The notes: generated from the sequence alone by a model not told the origin. A DNA stretch of 49,507 nt from Saprospiraceae bacterium (GCA_020631405.1 JAHDHH010000030.1:1-49507); one strand, 5' to 3'; shown: positions 1-9,130, counted from the stretch's first letter. Numbers and translations are program-made.

Positions 1-2
1 AT

Positions 3-185
3 GATGACCCTAGAGTTAACCCCAACGGAGGAGCTATTGCCATCGGACATCCATTAGGAGTCTCTGGGACAAGGATTAGTCTCAGCCTTGCATTAGAATT
101 GCAAGCACAGGATAAGCGCTATGGACTTGCTACCATGTGTATTGGGGTAGGGCAAGGATATGCTATGATTATTGAAAAAGTATAA
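3..185 (+). CDS. Thiolase (acetyl-CoA acetyltransferase), C-terminal end only
   Basis: This is the last 60 codons of a thiolase; the rest lies upstream of the window. The visible part holds the C-terminal signature [19 protein letters not shown], in which the His of GHP is a catalytic residue, followed by the block CIGVGQG that carries the second active-site Cys. Both residues needed for acyl transfer to CoA are therefore intact. Thiolases cleave 3-ketoacyl-CoA or condense two acetyl-CoA; the visible part cannot tell a beta-oxidation enzyme from a biosynthetic one. The stop codon directly abuts the ATG of the next gene (TAA-ATG), so the two are probably co-transcribed. Family assignment is secure, substrate is not. 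Confidence 0.9.
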   Translation, partial: DDPRVNPNGGAIAIGHPLGVSGTRISLSLALELQAQDKRYGLATMCIGVGQGYAMIIEKV

Positions 186-716
186 ATGAATCAAGATATG
201 AAAGCAATATTAAGTGTCATTATGGTAATAGGATGGTGTTCCATTGCATGTTGCCAACAAATAGATCAACCTGCATCGATTGTAGAGTTTAGCCTATCCA
301 ATATGGGATTCAACACAGTTGAAGGGACAATGCAACAGTTCGACGGTACGATAGACTTTGATGTTGATAATTTGGAGCTCTGTCAATTTGATGTCTGTGT
401 TGATGTCGCAACTTTGAATACAGCAAATACTAAACGAGACGAACACCTATTGAAAGAAGATTTCTTTGATGCGGCGAATCATCCATCAGTATGCTTTTTC
501 TCAAATCAAATTACTACTAGCGCCAGGGGTTATCTAGCAACTGGTACGCTTAGTATTAAGGGTGTTGAGAGTATTGTAAATATTCCATTTACTTACTCGG
601 ACAATACATTTGTAGGAGACTTAAATATAGATAGAACTACTTTTGATTTGGGTCCGAAAGGTGGATTCATGGTTGGAAAAGCTGTTGCTATTGTGATTAG
701 AGTGGAGTTAGATTAG
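186..716 (+). CDS. YceI-like family secreted protein
   Basis: A 176-residue protein with an N-terminal hydrophobic export signal (residues 5-23) and the pattern of the YceI family: the early FSLSNMGFNTVEGTMQQFDG strand pair, a central R-D-x-H-L segment (residues 80-85, KRDEHLLK), then FFDAANHPSVCF and the late NIDRTTFDLG block. YceI proteins are small lipocalin-like barrels that bind isoprenoid or other lipids in the periplasm; the ligand here is unknown. The signal ends in SIACC, so a lipoprotein is possible, but the -3 position is Ser, which is poor for a lipobox. A second ATG at 198 is an alternative start that gives a more typical signal peptide. It follows the thiolase gene with no gap. 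Confidence 0.82.
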   Translation: MNQDMKAILSVIMVIGWCSIACCQQIDQPASIVEFSLSNMGFNTVEGTMQQFDGTIDFDVDNLELCQFDVCVDVATLNTANTKRDEHLLKEDFFDAANHPSVCFFSNQITTSARGYLATGTLSIKGVESIVNIPFTYSDNTFVGDLNIDRTTFDLGPKGGFMVGKAVAIVIRVELD

Positions 717-839
717 CCACTTTGGCCTGTCTCTCAAAAGTGTTGGTGAAGTGGCAATTGTGGATCATTTTCAAGATAAAATCTAATAGACTAATCATGA
801 GCCGTCATTTAGCTTTTTGCAGTCATTAAAAGTATATAC

Positions 840-1442
840 ATGGATTGGATATATTGTTTAGATATCATAGGGACATTGGTGTTTGCAATAAGTGGAGTGC
901 TGACTGCTTTAGAGAATAAGTTTGACTTAGTTGGTGCTGCTATAATCGGTATGGTGACAGCAGTGGGTGGAGGTACGTTGAGAGATGTTTTAATAGGACA
1001 GACACCAGTAGGTTGGATGTATGACCTGAACTATGTCTTTGTTGTTCTAGTTGCCTTACTTTTGTCCTATCTTTTTAAGGAACAAATACTTAAATGGCGA
1101 AAGGGGATGTTCTTATTTGATACCATAGGCATAGGTTTATTCACCATTCTAGGATTGCAAAAGACACTTGAAGTAGGACTTTCTCCTTTGATTGCAATAT
1201 TGATGGGAGTAGTCAGCGCTGTATTTGGTGGAGTAATCAGAGACGTACTCACTAATGTGGTCCCACTAATATTCAGAAATGAAATCTATGCTTCAGCATG
1301 TGTTGCAGGTGGTATTGTATTCTTAGTCTTAGAACAACTATCTACAGTAAGTACTTTGAATACTGTTGTATCTATGCTTGTGGTGTTCTGTATTAGATAC
1401 TTTGCCGTAAAGTACAAATGGTCTCTAAATGTAACTACTTAA
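840..1442 (+). CDS. TRIC-type (YadS/UPF0126) membrane cation channel
   Basis: A 200-residue, highly hydrophobic protein with about seven predicted membrane segments arranged as two related halves. Each half carries the family's glycine-rich signature followed by Arg-Asp: GGGTLRD at residues 43-49 and FGGVIRD at 129-135. This repeat is diagnostic of prokaryotic TRIC channels (formerly UPF0126, E. coli YadS), homotrimeric cation channels whose pores run through each subunit; potassium conduction is known for some homologues. The length is typical of the family. The gene stands alone: 123 bp separate it from the YceI gene and about 157 bp from the radical SAM gene. The physiological role in this organism cannot be read from context. 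Confidence 0.9.
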   Translation: MDWIYCLDIIGTLVFAISGVLTALENKFDLVGAAIIGMVTAVGGGTLRDVLIGQTPVGWMYDLNYVFVVLVALLLSYLFKEQILKWRKGMFLFDTIGIGLFTILGLQKTLEVGLSPLIAILMGVVSAVFGGVIRDVLTNVVPLIFRNEIYASACVAGGIVFLVLEQLSTVSTLNTVVSMLVVFCIRYFAVKYKWSLNVTT

Positions 1443-1599
1443 GCAACAAGAGATATCTTAACTAGTCCAAGTTTGTTGTCGATCGCAATTACCTTTTTGG
1501 AGGTTATTAATATTTATCAATAAGGAATTGAATTGCCTCTTCAGTTATTAAGCTTGACTTTTCAATCGGTTTATTTAAGTAGTGCTCTATCTTTACGTA

Positions 1600-3483
1600 A
1601 TGCAACCCAAACTTCTCTTCTTTATCCCTCCATTTACTCAGTTGAATACCGCTTATCCAGCAACTGCGTATCTCAAAGGCTTTTTGGAGAAGTATGGAGT
1701 AGCTGTCGAACATTGTGATTTGAGCATTGAGTTGTTTAAAGCTGTATTTTCAGAGGAGTTTCTGACGAATGTATTTCAAGAAGCCAAGGAATTAGGCAAT
1801 CATCACTTTCCTAATATGGTTACCTTACAGAAACAATACATTTCTAGAGTCGATACTGTCATTGGGTTCCTTCAGCAACAAGATATTGACACAGCTCACA
1901 AGATTATAGCAAAGGACTTCCTTCCAAAAGGTCATCGACTTACTAAGGTCAATACGGCCATTAAATGGGAAGCTGGCGACCCTGGAATCATAGACAAAGC
2001 GAAGCATCATGCAACATTGTTTGTTGAGGAAATTGGAGATTTTATCCAAGCCAATGTGGATGAGTTTTTTGCATTTACCAAGTATGCCGAGCAAATAGCA
2101 ACTTCAGCTAGTAGTTTTGATGAAATTGATGAGTTTTTGCACTACCAACCTACATTGATAGAAGATTGTATGTTGGATATTTTAGAAGAGCAACTGATAA
2201 GGCATGCTCCGCAGCTAGTTTGCTTTACTATACCTTTCCCTGGCAACTTATTTGCTGCATTGCGCTGTTCTCAATTTATCAAGGAGTATTTTCCTAGTAT
2301 CCAAATTGCCTTAGGAGGAGGATATTGTAACACAGAATTACGATCACTAGAAGACCCTCGTATATTTCAATATGTAGATTATATTTCACTTGATGATGGC
2401 GAAGGACCTTTGTTGAAAATCATCAATTATATCGATGGGATAGTCGAGGATACAGAATTAGAGAGGACTTTTGTCTTGGAGAATGGTAGGGTAGTCTATA
2501 AAAACAAAGTTCCTAATACCATCTACCATCATAGCAAGTTGCCTGCGCCAAGCTACAAGGGACTGCCATTTGAAAAATATATTTCTTTTCTTGATGTTGT
2601 CAATCCCATGCATCGGATGTGGACAGATGCTCGATGGAATAAATTGACCATTTCTCATGGGTGTTATTGGAAGCAGTGTTCGTTTTGTGATGTCAGTTTG
2701 GACTACATTGGTAATTATCAAAACACCACTGCTGACGACCTAGTAGACAAGATCGAGCAGATTGTTGCAGATACAGGCATCACAGGATTTCACTTTGTGG
2801 ATGAGGCTGCACCGCCAAAGATGTTGAAAGCATTGTCATTGACTCTAATGGCAAGAAACATCAAGATCACTTGGTGGACTAATATTAGATTCGAAAAAAC
2901 GTTTGATGCTGAACTCTGTGAGATCATGGCTAAGTCTGGCTGCATTGCTGTTACTGGAGGGTTAGAAGTAGCATCCGATAGGCTCCTTGCCAAGATGAAG
3001 AAAGGAGTAGATATAGCCCAAGTTGCACGAGTGACACATCATTTTTCTAATAATGGAATTCTTGTACATGCTTATTTGATGTATGGGTTTCCGACAGAGA
3101 CAGAGCAAGAAACCATCGACTCCTTAGACGTCGTCAGACAGCTGTTTGAGGCTGATTGTATTCAGTCGGCATTTTGGCACCTCTTTACTACTACTATACA
3201 TAGTCCTATTGGTAAGAACCCAGGCGACTTTGGTATTACAATTACTGGACCTGCATTCGAGGGCTTTGCGCAGAATGATTTATATCATGAAGATCCTCAA
3301 GGTGCTGACCACCAAAAGTATACAAAAGGACTCAATAGTGCATTGAGCAGCTACCTCAATGGGACAGGATATGACCAAGAACTTCAACACTGGTTTGACT
3401 TTCCCATACCTCAGACTAGTCACTCTCCCGGCCTCATAAGAACTGTAGTTGGTGAGGTTCAAGAGACTGCCAATAACCAGTAA
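1600..3483 (+). CDS. Cobalamin-type (B12-binding domain) radical SAM protein
   Basis: A 627-residue protein. Residues 1-~330 look like the B12-binding Rossmann-like half found in this superfamily (MQPKLLFFIPPFTQLNTAYP start; the ALGGGYCNTELR and YISLDDGEGPL blocks near residues 240-270). Residues ~345-560 form a radical SAM core with cluster cysteines 355, 360 and 363 in HGCYWKQCSFCD. The spacing is CX4CX2C, one residue longer than the textbook CX3CX2C. No DxHxxG motif is visible, so base-off cobalamin binding is doubtful. The start is placed at 1600 rather than 1582 because the shorter form begins directly with the family's first beta strand. Substrate unknown: members include methyltransferases and ring-forming enzymes. 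No RiPP precursor or tetrapyrrole gene is adjacent. It converges on the endonuclease gene 22 bp downstream. Confidence 0.85.
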   Translation: MQPKLLFFIPPFTQLNTAYPATAYLKGFLEKYGVAVEHCDLSIELFKAVFSEEFLTNVFQEAKELGNHHFPNMVTLQKQYISRVDTVIGFLQQQDIDTAHKIIAKDFLPKGHRLTKVNTAIKWEAGDPGIIDKAKHHATLFVEEIGDFIQANVDEFFAFTKYAEQIATSASSFDEIDEFLHYQPTLIEDCMLDILEEQLIRHAPQLVCFTIPFPGNLFAALRCSQFIKEYFPSIQIALGGGYCNTELRSLEDPRIFQYVDYISLDDGEGPLLKIINYIDGIVEDTELERTFVLENGRVVYKNKVPNTIYHHSKLPAPSYKGLPFEKYISFLDVVNPMHRMWTDARWNKLTISHGCYWKQCSFCDVSLDYIGNYQNTTADDLVDKIEQIVADTGITGFHFVDEAAPPKMLKALSLTLMARNIKITWWTNIRFEKTFDAELCEIMAKSGCIAVTGGLEVASDRLLAKMKKGVDIAQVARVTHHFSNNGILVHAYLMYGFPTETEQETIDSLDVVRQLFEADCIQSAFWHLFTTTIHSPIGKNPGDFGITITGPAFEGFAQNDLYHEDPQGADHQKYTKGLNSALSSYLNGTGYDQELQHWFDFPIPQTSHSPGLIRTVVGEVQETANNQ

Positions 3484-3505
3484 GGCTTATTGATTATTTG
3501 CTAAG

Positions 3506-5479
3506 TTAATTTGCTTTTACTGCGACTCTTAAGGTTTTGAAATTGCCTTTGCTATTAATGTTTAATAAGTACAATCCACTAGGGACATCTAGGTCGATTT
3601 CTCCACCAGCTTGCAGCTTGTAAGTGGCTAGCTGTACTCCATGGATGGAAGTAAGGATTATGTTAGCTTCACTATGTAGACCACCGAATGTTACCCTTCT
3701 ACTGGTTGGATTAGGATAGAGGTTTATATCTAACTCTTCTTCTTCGAAAGTGGCAAGTGGTTGATTCCAAACACTCCCTACTTTATCGCCCCAGATATAT
3801 TCTACAAGTTCTGGTTGGTCGATGAATGGATTTCTGTTGCGTTGCCAATTATAGACCACATTGTTTCGATGCATTTCGAAGTCATCAGGTGGGTCCATTC
3901 TGTGCCACTCTAACAGAGTAGATAAGTCACCAAGTTGCCCATCTATATCAGGGAATTCATTAACTATTGACAGACCATTGTATCTTATCTCTAAGAAAAG
4001 GACACTCCTGGCTACATCACCTCTAAAGCTCCCTTGGGTACCACTTGGCCCAATATATTCGCCATAGTGTTGATTGTTTCGACTGCTATTCTCTTGTCCA
4101 TCGGCAGCTCTTAGTGCATGAACATCTGAGTTGCCATGACGGAGAGAGTCTGCTGAAGTGTTCCAGTAAATGTCAACTCCATTATTGGTGTCATCACCAT
4201 CAATACTATTGTATCCTGCTCTAGATCTTGGGAAGGTATGCTCTCTATTCCACTTGCCATTATTGTCAGAGCTTGTTTGGAAGTCGAGCTTAGGACGTCC
4301 TTCTTCACTATAGACAAGCCAGACCTCGTTGCTATTAGCTGGGTTTTGGTCAGCTTCTTTGAGTATTTCAACAACCTCCGTGTAAGTCTGAGCTCTCACT
4401 ATGCTTGGATCTGCAATAATAGATTGGATGGCATCCCTCAACTCCTGGCCAGACTGAGAGTCCAGGCTACTATAATAGCCCATGGGCTTAGAACTAGGGA
4501 CTATCCCATAAGTTGGACTAGTAGGCACTCCATATGGAGCAACAGTATAGTCATTGTCTACTATCCGAATTGCTATATTGTTGTTAATAGCAAGCAGGGC
4601 TTCAGGAAGATTGTCATACTTGACTATGGCGACTTCATCACCTTCGTCAAGGGTATCATCAGTAAGTATTATGCTGGTACTTGTAGTGTTCTCTCCAGCC
4701 TTGATTGATAGTATAGTTTGCCCTGTGTAATCTGAATTGTCAAATGCATCATTTTCTAGAATAATGGAAAAGGTGACTTCAGTGGATACTGCTTGTTCTG
4801 TACTGAATATAATATCAATTGTTTGTCCTTCTTCATACTGGATTTCTTCAATAACCATTTGTATCCCATTGACGTCAATGCCACCACCTTCATTGAGCTT
4901 GCCTGGTGTGGGTACCTTTGAAGTGTAAGAACCATCATTTAGCCGCTGTATCGAATTGGTATTATTGCCAGACCCTTCATTGATTTGTTGTATTGTACTA
5001 AAGTTTGGATCAGTTTTGAAGATATCTATCATATCTACATCATCAGCATCTGTAGTATCATAGATGATTACGTCAATCAAGTTGTCAATAGTGGCAATTG
5101 TCCCTTCTAGAAAGTCGAACCAACTTGCTTGATAAATGGCGACGGCATCAGCTCCATTTTGAATAGTATTCTCAGGGATGAGGTATTGAGGGGTCGGACT
5201 TACCCCATTACTACCTATGAGAAGTAGTCCGTTGACATCAGTAGTATACCCATCGAGATCTACTGTATAGTAACTTGAGTTTCCTCCATTTTCAGATCCA
5301 TTAAAGAAGACAAGAACATACCCATCTAGAGGGAAGTTTGGAGATTCTGATAGTAATTCAACAAATTCTTTATCATCAAGGCTCGGTGTATCACAGTCAA
5401 GTTCATTAATGACCACTTGTCCGATTAAACTAGAGCTCAACAATACAAACATCATCCATACAAGTGTCGTCTTCATCAT
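3506..5479 (-). CDS. Secreted endonuclease I with LTD-like and Calx-beta-like domains and T9SS sorting tail
   Basis: A 657-residue exported protein. In order: signal peptide (1-20); a lamin-tail/LTD-like beta domain starting VVINELDCDTPS and holding KEFVEL (about 21-190); a Calx-beta-like segment ending in IRIVDND (about 205-310); an endonuclease I domain (about 335-575) with the active-site signature NREHTFPRS at 411-419, where His414 is the presumed general base; and a C-terminal T9SS type A sorting domain from INLYPNPTS (about 580-657). Endonuclease I enzymes cut single- and double-stranded DNA non-specifically using Mg2+ or Ca2+. The sorting tail predicts export across the outer membrane, so the likely job is scavenging extracellular DNA or loosening biofilm. 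The long ORF on the opposite strand (4238-4708) is a shadow. Confidence 0.9.
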   Translation of the reverse strand: MMKTTLVWMMFVLLSSSLIGQVVINELDCDTPSLDDKEFVELLSESPNFPLDGYVLVFFNGSENGGNSSYYTVDLDGYTTDVNGLLLIGSNGVSPTPQYLIPENTIQNGADAVAIYQASWFDFLEGTIATIDNLIDVIIYDTTDADDVDMIDIFKTDPNFSTIQQINEGSGNNTNSIQRLNDGSYTSKVPTPGKLNEGGGIDVNGIQMVIEEIQYEEGQTIDIIFSTEQAVSTEVTFSIILENDAFDNSDYTGQTILSIKAGENTTSTSIILTDDTLDEGDEVAIVKYDNLPEALLAINNNIAIRIVDNDYTVAPYGVPTSPTYGIVPSSKPMGYYSSLDSQSGQELRDAIQSIIADPSIVRAQTYTEVVEILKEADQNPANSNEVWLVYSEEGRPKLDFQTSSDNNGKWNREHTFPRSRAGYNSIDGDDTNNGVDIYWNTSADSLRHGNSDVHALRAADGQENSSRNNQHYGEYIGPSGTQGSFRGDVARSVLFLEIRYNGLSIVNEFPDIDGQLGDLSTLLEWHRMDPPDDFEMHRNNVVYNWQRNRNPFIDQPELVEYIWGDKVGSVWNQPLATFEEEELDINLYPNPTSRRVTFGGLHSEANIILTSIHGVQLATYKLQAGGEIDLDVPSGLYLLNINSKGNFKTLRVAVKAN

Positions 5480-5490
5480 CAGATTTTGCG

Positions 5491-5498
5491 CAAATGTA
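5491..5498 (-). promoter_or_regulatory. Putative Bacteroidota -7 box for the endonuclease gene
   Basis: On the minus strand the sequence reads TACATTTG, a full match to the Bacteroidota -7 consensus TAnnTTTG. It ends 11 nt before the endonuclease ATG. No clear TTG or TTTG sits at the expected -33 distance, so only the downstream half of the promoter is supported. Confidence 0.35.
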
Positions 5499-5578
5499 AG
5501 GTATTAGAATCTTAGGCTAGTGTAATTCAATATATGTCAGTTGTTAAAATGAAATGCCAATACTTTAGCTCAGTATGC

Positions 5579-6751
5579 TTAGTCAATACACCCAGTGTTT
5601 GCAGTGTTTAATGATGCGCCTGGTAGCATTGTGCAATCTGGTGATAGGCGTACTTCTGGCGCAATGAGGGTAAGGTGATTGGTTGACAAAATAGTGAGAT
5701 TACTGATGTCAATTAGGCATTTGGCAAAGATTGTTGTATCGTTGTCTACGACTAAGTCCTTGATAATATTGATATTCGGACAAACTTCTGATGGTATTTC
5801 TAGCATGTCAGTGTAAGCGAAGTAGGTAAACTCCTCCAAGGTAATATTGGTATTGCCAGCCAATGTACTCATACTCCAATCTACTAGGAAGGCTTGTTCT
5901 GCAGCTTCCAAGCCATTGGTCTCAAGCCATCCTTGCATGAAGACAATCTCAGCAGAGTAGATGATTGAAATATTGATATTTGTATTAGCAAAATCCATAA
6001 GTCTGATCTCGGTATAATCAAATGCTGTACTCGGGTTGGAAACATAGGCATGAACTCTAACTCTATCTAGATTGTCTGCAATACTTAGAACTTGACTTGC
6101 TGTTAGCCAACCAACGTAGGCTTCTACACTGATAGGATGCGTATTAGCATTTGCCAAGTCATTCATATCTTGCAAGACTGAAATAAAGTAGTCAAATGCT
6201 CCAGTATTGTTGCATGGAAGGCCATTTGGAATCAAATATGTATTACAATAATATCCTCCAGGATTTACGGGTCCGTCGTTCCAAAATTCAAATTCAAGGT
6301 TGTAAATATCAAATTTTTCACTGGACTGAGATCTAGTATTATTATACACATCAATGACTTGCGAAAAGAAGTTGGCATTTTCTGCAGTAGCACCAATTTG
6401 GACTATGTTGAAATCATTCTTAGCCTTTGCGATGAAGTCTGCTAAAATCCCATTAGTAGAGATGTTGGTCAGAGAGTGCATGGCGTGAACGATATGTAAG
6501 TCATAAAGAAGCAACGAGTTGATATCGTGCGACTGAGCAAAAGTAAGAAGCGAGTCTACAGCTTGGTCATTGCCAAGTATAGCGGAGAAGTCATCTACAT
6601 ACAGAGTCCTCAAGGTGATACTGGTATCTGAGGTGATTGTCTCAATCTTTGTTGCACTTAGGTTTATTGGAAGGCACAGGAGCAGTATTAAGGCTTTGAC
6701 AATGTAGTCAAGGCTTATAGTCTTAGAAAGTATGGTGTCACTTTTACTCAT
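5579..6751 (-). CDS. Secreted protein of unknown function with possible TIM-barrel-like body
   Basis: A 390-residue protein I do not recognise as a named family. Residues ~15-33 form a hydrophobic export signal (IVKALILLLCLPINLSA). The body (35-340) alternates beta strands and helices, with YVDDFSAILG, LLLYDLHIVHAM, YNLEFEFWNDG, VEAYVGWL, VRVHAYVSNP and FLVDWSMSTL: strand-end acidic, His and Trp residues typical of glycosidase-like TIM barrels, but no family signature is clear. The C-terminus (about 345-390) resembles the short beta-turn repeats that end many Bacteroidota surface proteins (IDISNLTIL, HLTLIAPEVRLSP) rather than a YPNP-type sorting domain. It follows the endonuclease gene on the same strand order but has its own 119-bp upstream gap. 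Function is open. Confidence 0.6.
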   Translation of the reverse strand: MSKSDTILSKTISLDYIVKALILLLCLPINLSATKIETITSDTSITLRTLYVDDFSAILGNDQAVDSLLTFAQSHDINSLLLYDLHIVHAMHSLTNISTNGILADFIAKAKNDFNIVQIGATAENANFFSQVIDVYNNTRSQSSEKFDIYNLEFEFWNDGPVNPGGYYCNTYLIPNGLPCNNTGAFDYFISVLQDMNDLANANTHPISVEAYVGWLTASQVLSIADNLDRVRVHAYVSNPSTAFDYTEIRLMDFANTNINISIIYSAEIVFMQGWLETNGLEAAEQAFLVDWSMSTLAGNTNITLEEFTYFAYTDMLEIPSEVCPNINIIKDLVVDNDTTIFAKCLIDISNLTILSTNHLTLIAPEVRLSPDCTMLPGASLNTANTGCID

Positions 6752-6870
6752 TGCTGTGTCGTAACCTATTCAATTTTCTAAAAGTAAAACTATTGTCGTC
6801 CATTCCCTAACAGAAGATTCAAAAAGCAACCACTAGGATACAATACTTTGATACATTTGAATGCAAAGGA

Positions 6871-8184
6871 CTACTTCTTTCTATTCATTTCTCTGACACT
6901 TTCTTCAATCCCTTTTGGGGTCATAGGGTACATGTCAATGAGCTCTTTGATAACCTGAATAGTAAAAGTATGTCGCCAATACTTTTGAGGTTCTGGATTG
7001 AGCCAAGCTATCTTCTTAAACTGTTGTTTTAAATTTCGATAGGTTTCGAGACTTTGGCGGTTTATTTCATAGGGAGCCATTGAGGCATCTCCAATAAGGA
7101 ATACTCTATAATCTGGGTTTTTAGCAAGGATAGTATCTATCTTGACTCGCTTGGTTCGTTGAGCATTCAAATAGACATGGTCGTAGATAGTATTGTGGAA
7201 ATAGTAAGTCTCCAGGTCATGGGCAAACCTTGTCTTCATTTTCTTAAACAACGTTTGAATGACTTTGACATAAGGATCCATGGAGTATCCACCATTGTCA
7301 ATCATTAAGATGACTTGTAGTTTCTTGTTGAGTTCATTAGTGATTTCAGGAATGAACAATCCTCCACGTTTGAGTCCAGAGTTTATGGTTTTTTTGACAT
7401 CCAAATGTTCTGTTGCAGACTCTTCCATGACCCCTTTGAGTGCTGCTAATGCGGCATCTACATTGTTGTCATTAAGGATGGCGTCTAGGTCTACGGGAAA
7501 GTACTTTCTATCATTTAATACCTTTCTTGCCATTTTACCACCACCAGTTCCACCAACTCTTAATCCATCTTTGGCTGCTCCTCCATGTCCATATGGAGAT
7601 ATTCCTCCTGTTCCTATCCAGTGACTACCACCACTGTGTTTGGATTGTTGTTGGTCTAGGACTTCTTGCATGCGCTTAAGTAATTCTTCTAAGGATAAAT
7701 CGGAATAGTCAGCCATCCTATCGAGCTTATGTCTTGCTATTGTATCGTCCGATTCAAGGTCATTGTCGGGAATATTACCTTGGTCATTGTCCCAGAGTTC
7801 ACGTCCATTGATGATTTCGTTGATATCGTATGTGGTGAGGTGGACATCGTCTAGAAACTTATTTACTAAGTCTTCAGCGTCAATGTCATCACCAAATCTG
7901 TCGAGATTGTCGTCTCGCCAGGCTTTGAATGTATTAGACCGTGCTATTGCATCACTGAGTGTCTCTCCATTTTGGATGTCAATATTTAGGAAGTAATCAT
8001 AGTATGCTCGAGTGTAAGGTCCCATCATACTAGGCTCTTTGACGATAATGCCTCGGAGTACTGTATAGATGTCACCAAGAGTCTTAACAAGACCTCTTTG
8101 CATCGACTTCTGCAGCAGGAGGATTGTCCTGACATCAGCTGGCAGTCCGAAAGTTCTAAAGTGTTCTGGTAGTCGTGCAAACAT
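6871..8184 (-). CDS. VWA-domain protein partner of MoxR ATPase (CoxE/YehP-like)
   Basis: A 437-residue cytoplasmic protein: a helical N-terminal part, an acidic stretch (about 134-160), a Gly-rich linker (about 184-217), then a von Willebrand A-like domain from residue ~288 (QVILMIDNGGYSMDPY). The usual metal-site motif DxSxS is replaced by DNGGYSM at 296-302, so the MIDAS is degenerate, although a later GDAS (residues ~365) could supply another ligand. Its ATG overlaps the stop of the upstream MoxR gene by one base (TAATG), indicating translational coupling. MoxR/VWA pairs act as metal-insertion or complex-remodelling chaperones (for example CoxDE, NorQD), the VWA partner bridging ATPase and client. 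No client gene is adjacent, so the target is unknown. Confidence 0.82.
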   Translation of the reverse strand: MFARLPEHFRTFGLPADVRTILLLQKSMQRGLVKTLGDIYTVLRGIIVKEPSMMGPYTRAYYDYFLNIDIQNGETLSDAIARSNTFKAWRDDNLDRFGDDIDAEDLVNKFLDDVHLTTYDINEIINGRELWDNDQGNIPDNDLESDDTIARHKLDRMADYSDLSLEELLKRMQEVLDQQQSKHSGGSHWIGTGGISPYGHGGAAKDGLRVGGTGGGKMARKVLNDRKYFPVDLDAILNDNNVDAALAALKGVMEESATEHLDVKKTINSGLKRGGLFIPEITNELNKKLQVILMIDNGGYSMDPYVKVIQTLFKKMKTRFAHDLETYYFHNTIYDHVYLNAQRTKRVKIDTILAKNPDYRVFLIGDASMAPYEINRQSLETYRNLKQQFKKIAWLNPEPQKYWRHTFTIQVIKELIDMYPMTPKGIEESVREMNRKK

Positions 8185-9098
8185 TAGTTAGGAGTACTTC
8201 TTTTATTATAGTCAGACTCATTCTTAAATAAGACTTGCTGTACTTTTTCAAGATCACTCTGAGTCTTGATCAATGTGCCGATTCCATCAAGCGCTTCTAT
8301 CTTTGCAATGGCTTCTTTTGTAGAAAATGCCTTGACATACTTCAACCAATTCAATAATTCCCTTGTAGTGGGAGCTCGTTCTAGACCAATATTCCTTAGG
8401 TGGTAAAAGATATCTAAGGCAACATTGACAATGTCAGTATCAATCTTAGGGTAGTGTTTTGTTACTATCTCTCTCATTGTTTCCGCTTCTGGAAAGTGAA
8501 TATAGTGATAGATGCACCTTCCTTTAAATGCAGTGGGTAGTTCTTGTTCTCTATTAGAGGTGATGACAATTGCAGGCATTTCTTCTTCAGAGATACTGAT
8601 GACCTCTCCTGATTCAGGCATGACAAATTTTCTATGACTCAATGCGTATAGCAAGTCATTTGGAAACTCTCTAGGCGCCTTGTCAATCTCATCAATGAGT
8701 AAGACCGAGTGAGGAGTGGAGTAAGCCTTGGCTGCTGGTCCTTTGTTGACATAGTCAGAGAGTTGTTCAGTATTTCGTCCACTAGTATAGAGCTTAGTGT
8801 TTAGTCCTTTTTCTTCACGCTGAGCATTGAGTATTTCTACCTGAGAGTCCCTGAGGTATTTAACATGGTCAAATTTTGCAACAAACTGTTCCACTGTACT
8901 CTTCGAGCCAGTAGGGTAGACGAAGAGATCTAGACCTTTGTCTTTTGCATATTGAAGTGGTAGTTCTGTCTTTCCTGTTCCAGGTTCGCCTTCAATGAGC
9001 AGAGGCATGCCAAGTGTACGTGCTATATGAAAGGCCTGAGCTAGTTCTTTATCGCAAAGATATTGGTCTGATCCAGTCCAGAAGTCTGTATTTGCCAT
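8184..9098 (-). CDS. MoxR-family AAA+ ATPase
   Basis: A 304-residue AAA+ ATPase with Walker A GEPGTGKT at 37-44, Walker B LLIDEID at 133-139, a sensor-1-like ITSNREQELPTAFKGR block, and a C-terminal lid containing RAPTTRELLNWLKY. An insertion between the Walker motifs (about 80-125, RDSQVEILNAQREEKG) fits the MoxR/CoxD-like clade rather than classical replication clamp loaders. It is the first gene of a two-gene unit with the VWA protein (TAATG overlap). MoxR ATPases use ATP hydrolysis to remodel or activate client enzymes, usually through their VWA partner. A -7-like box lies upstream. Family call is strong; client is not known. Confidence 0.9.
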   Translation of the reverse strand: MANTDFWTGSDQYLCDKELAQAFHIARTLGMPLLIEGEPGTGKTELPLQYAKDKGLDLFVYPTGSKSTVEQFVAKFDHVKYLRDSQVEILNAQREEKGLNTKLYTSGRNTEQLSDYVNKGPAAKAYSTPHSVLLIDEIDKAPREFPNDLLYALSHRKFVMPESGEVISISEEEMPAIVITSNREQELPTAFKGRCIYHYIHFPEAETMREIVTKHYPKIDTDIVNVALDIFYHLRNIGLERAPTTRELLNWLKYVKAFSTKEAIAKIEALDGIGTLIKTQSDLEKVQQVLFKNESDYNKRSTPN

Positions 9099-9122
9099 GG
9101 GTGGTAATTGTATTTGTTATTC

Positions 9123-9130
9123 CAAAAGTA
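9123..9130 (-). promoter_or_regulatory. Putative -7 box for the moxR-VWA operon
   Basis: The minus strand reads TACTTTTG, matching TAnnTTTG, 24 nt before the moxR ATG. A TTTG lies 23 nt further upstream, slightly longer than the usual -33/-7 spacing. The rest of the 219-bp gap to the ggt gene (9099-9317) holds no gene that I can see. Confidence 0.4.

Noticed and set aside
716..755. Inverted repeat GCCACTT/AAGTGGC after the YceI gene.
   Set aside because: The 26-nt loop and the lack of a T-run make a terminator unlikely; kept only as a note.
1507..1713. A 68-codon minus-strand frame before the radical SAM gene.
   Set aside because: Most of it is antisense to the radical SAM N-terminus and it resembles no family.
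4238..4708. A 156-codon open frame on the plus strand.
   Set aside because: It is antisense to the endonuclease I gene, whose domains are clear; the product has no protein-like features.
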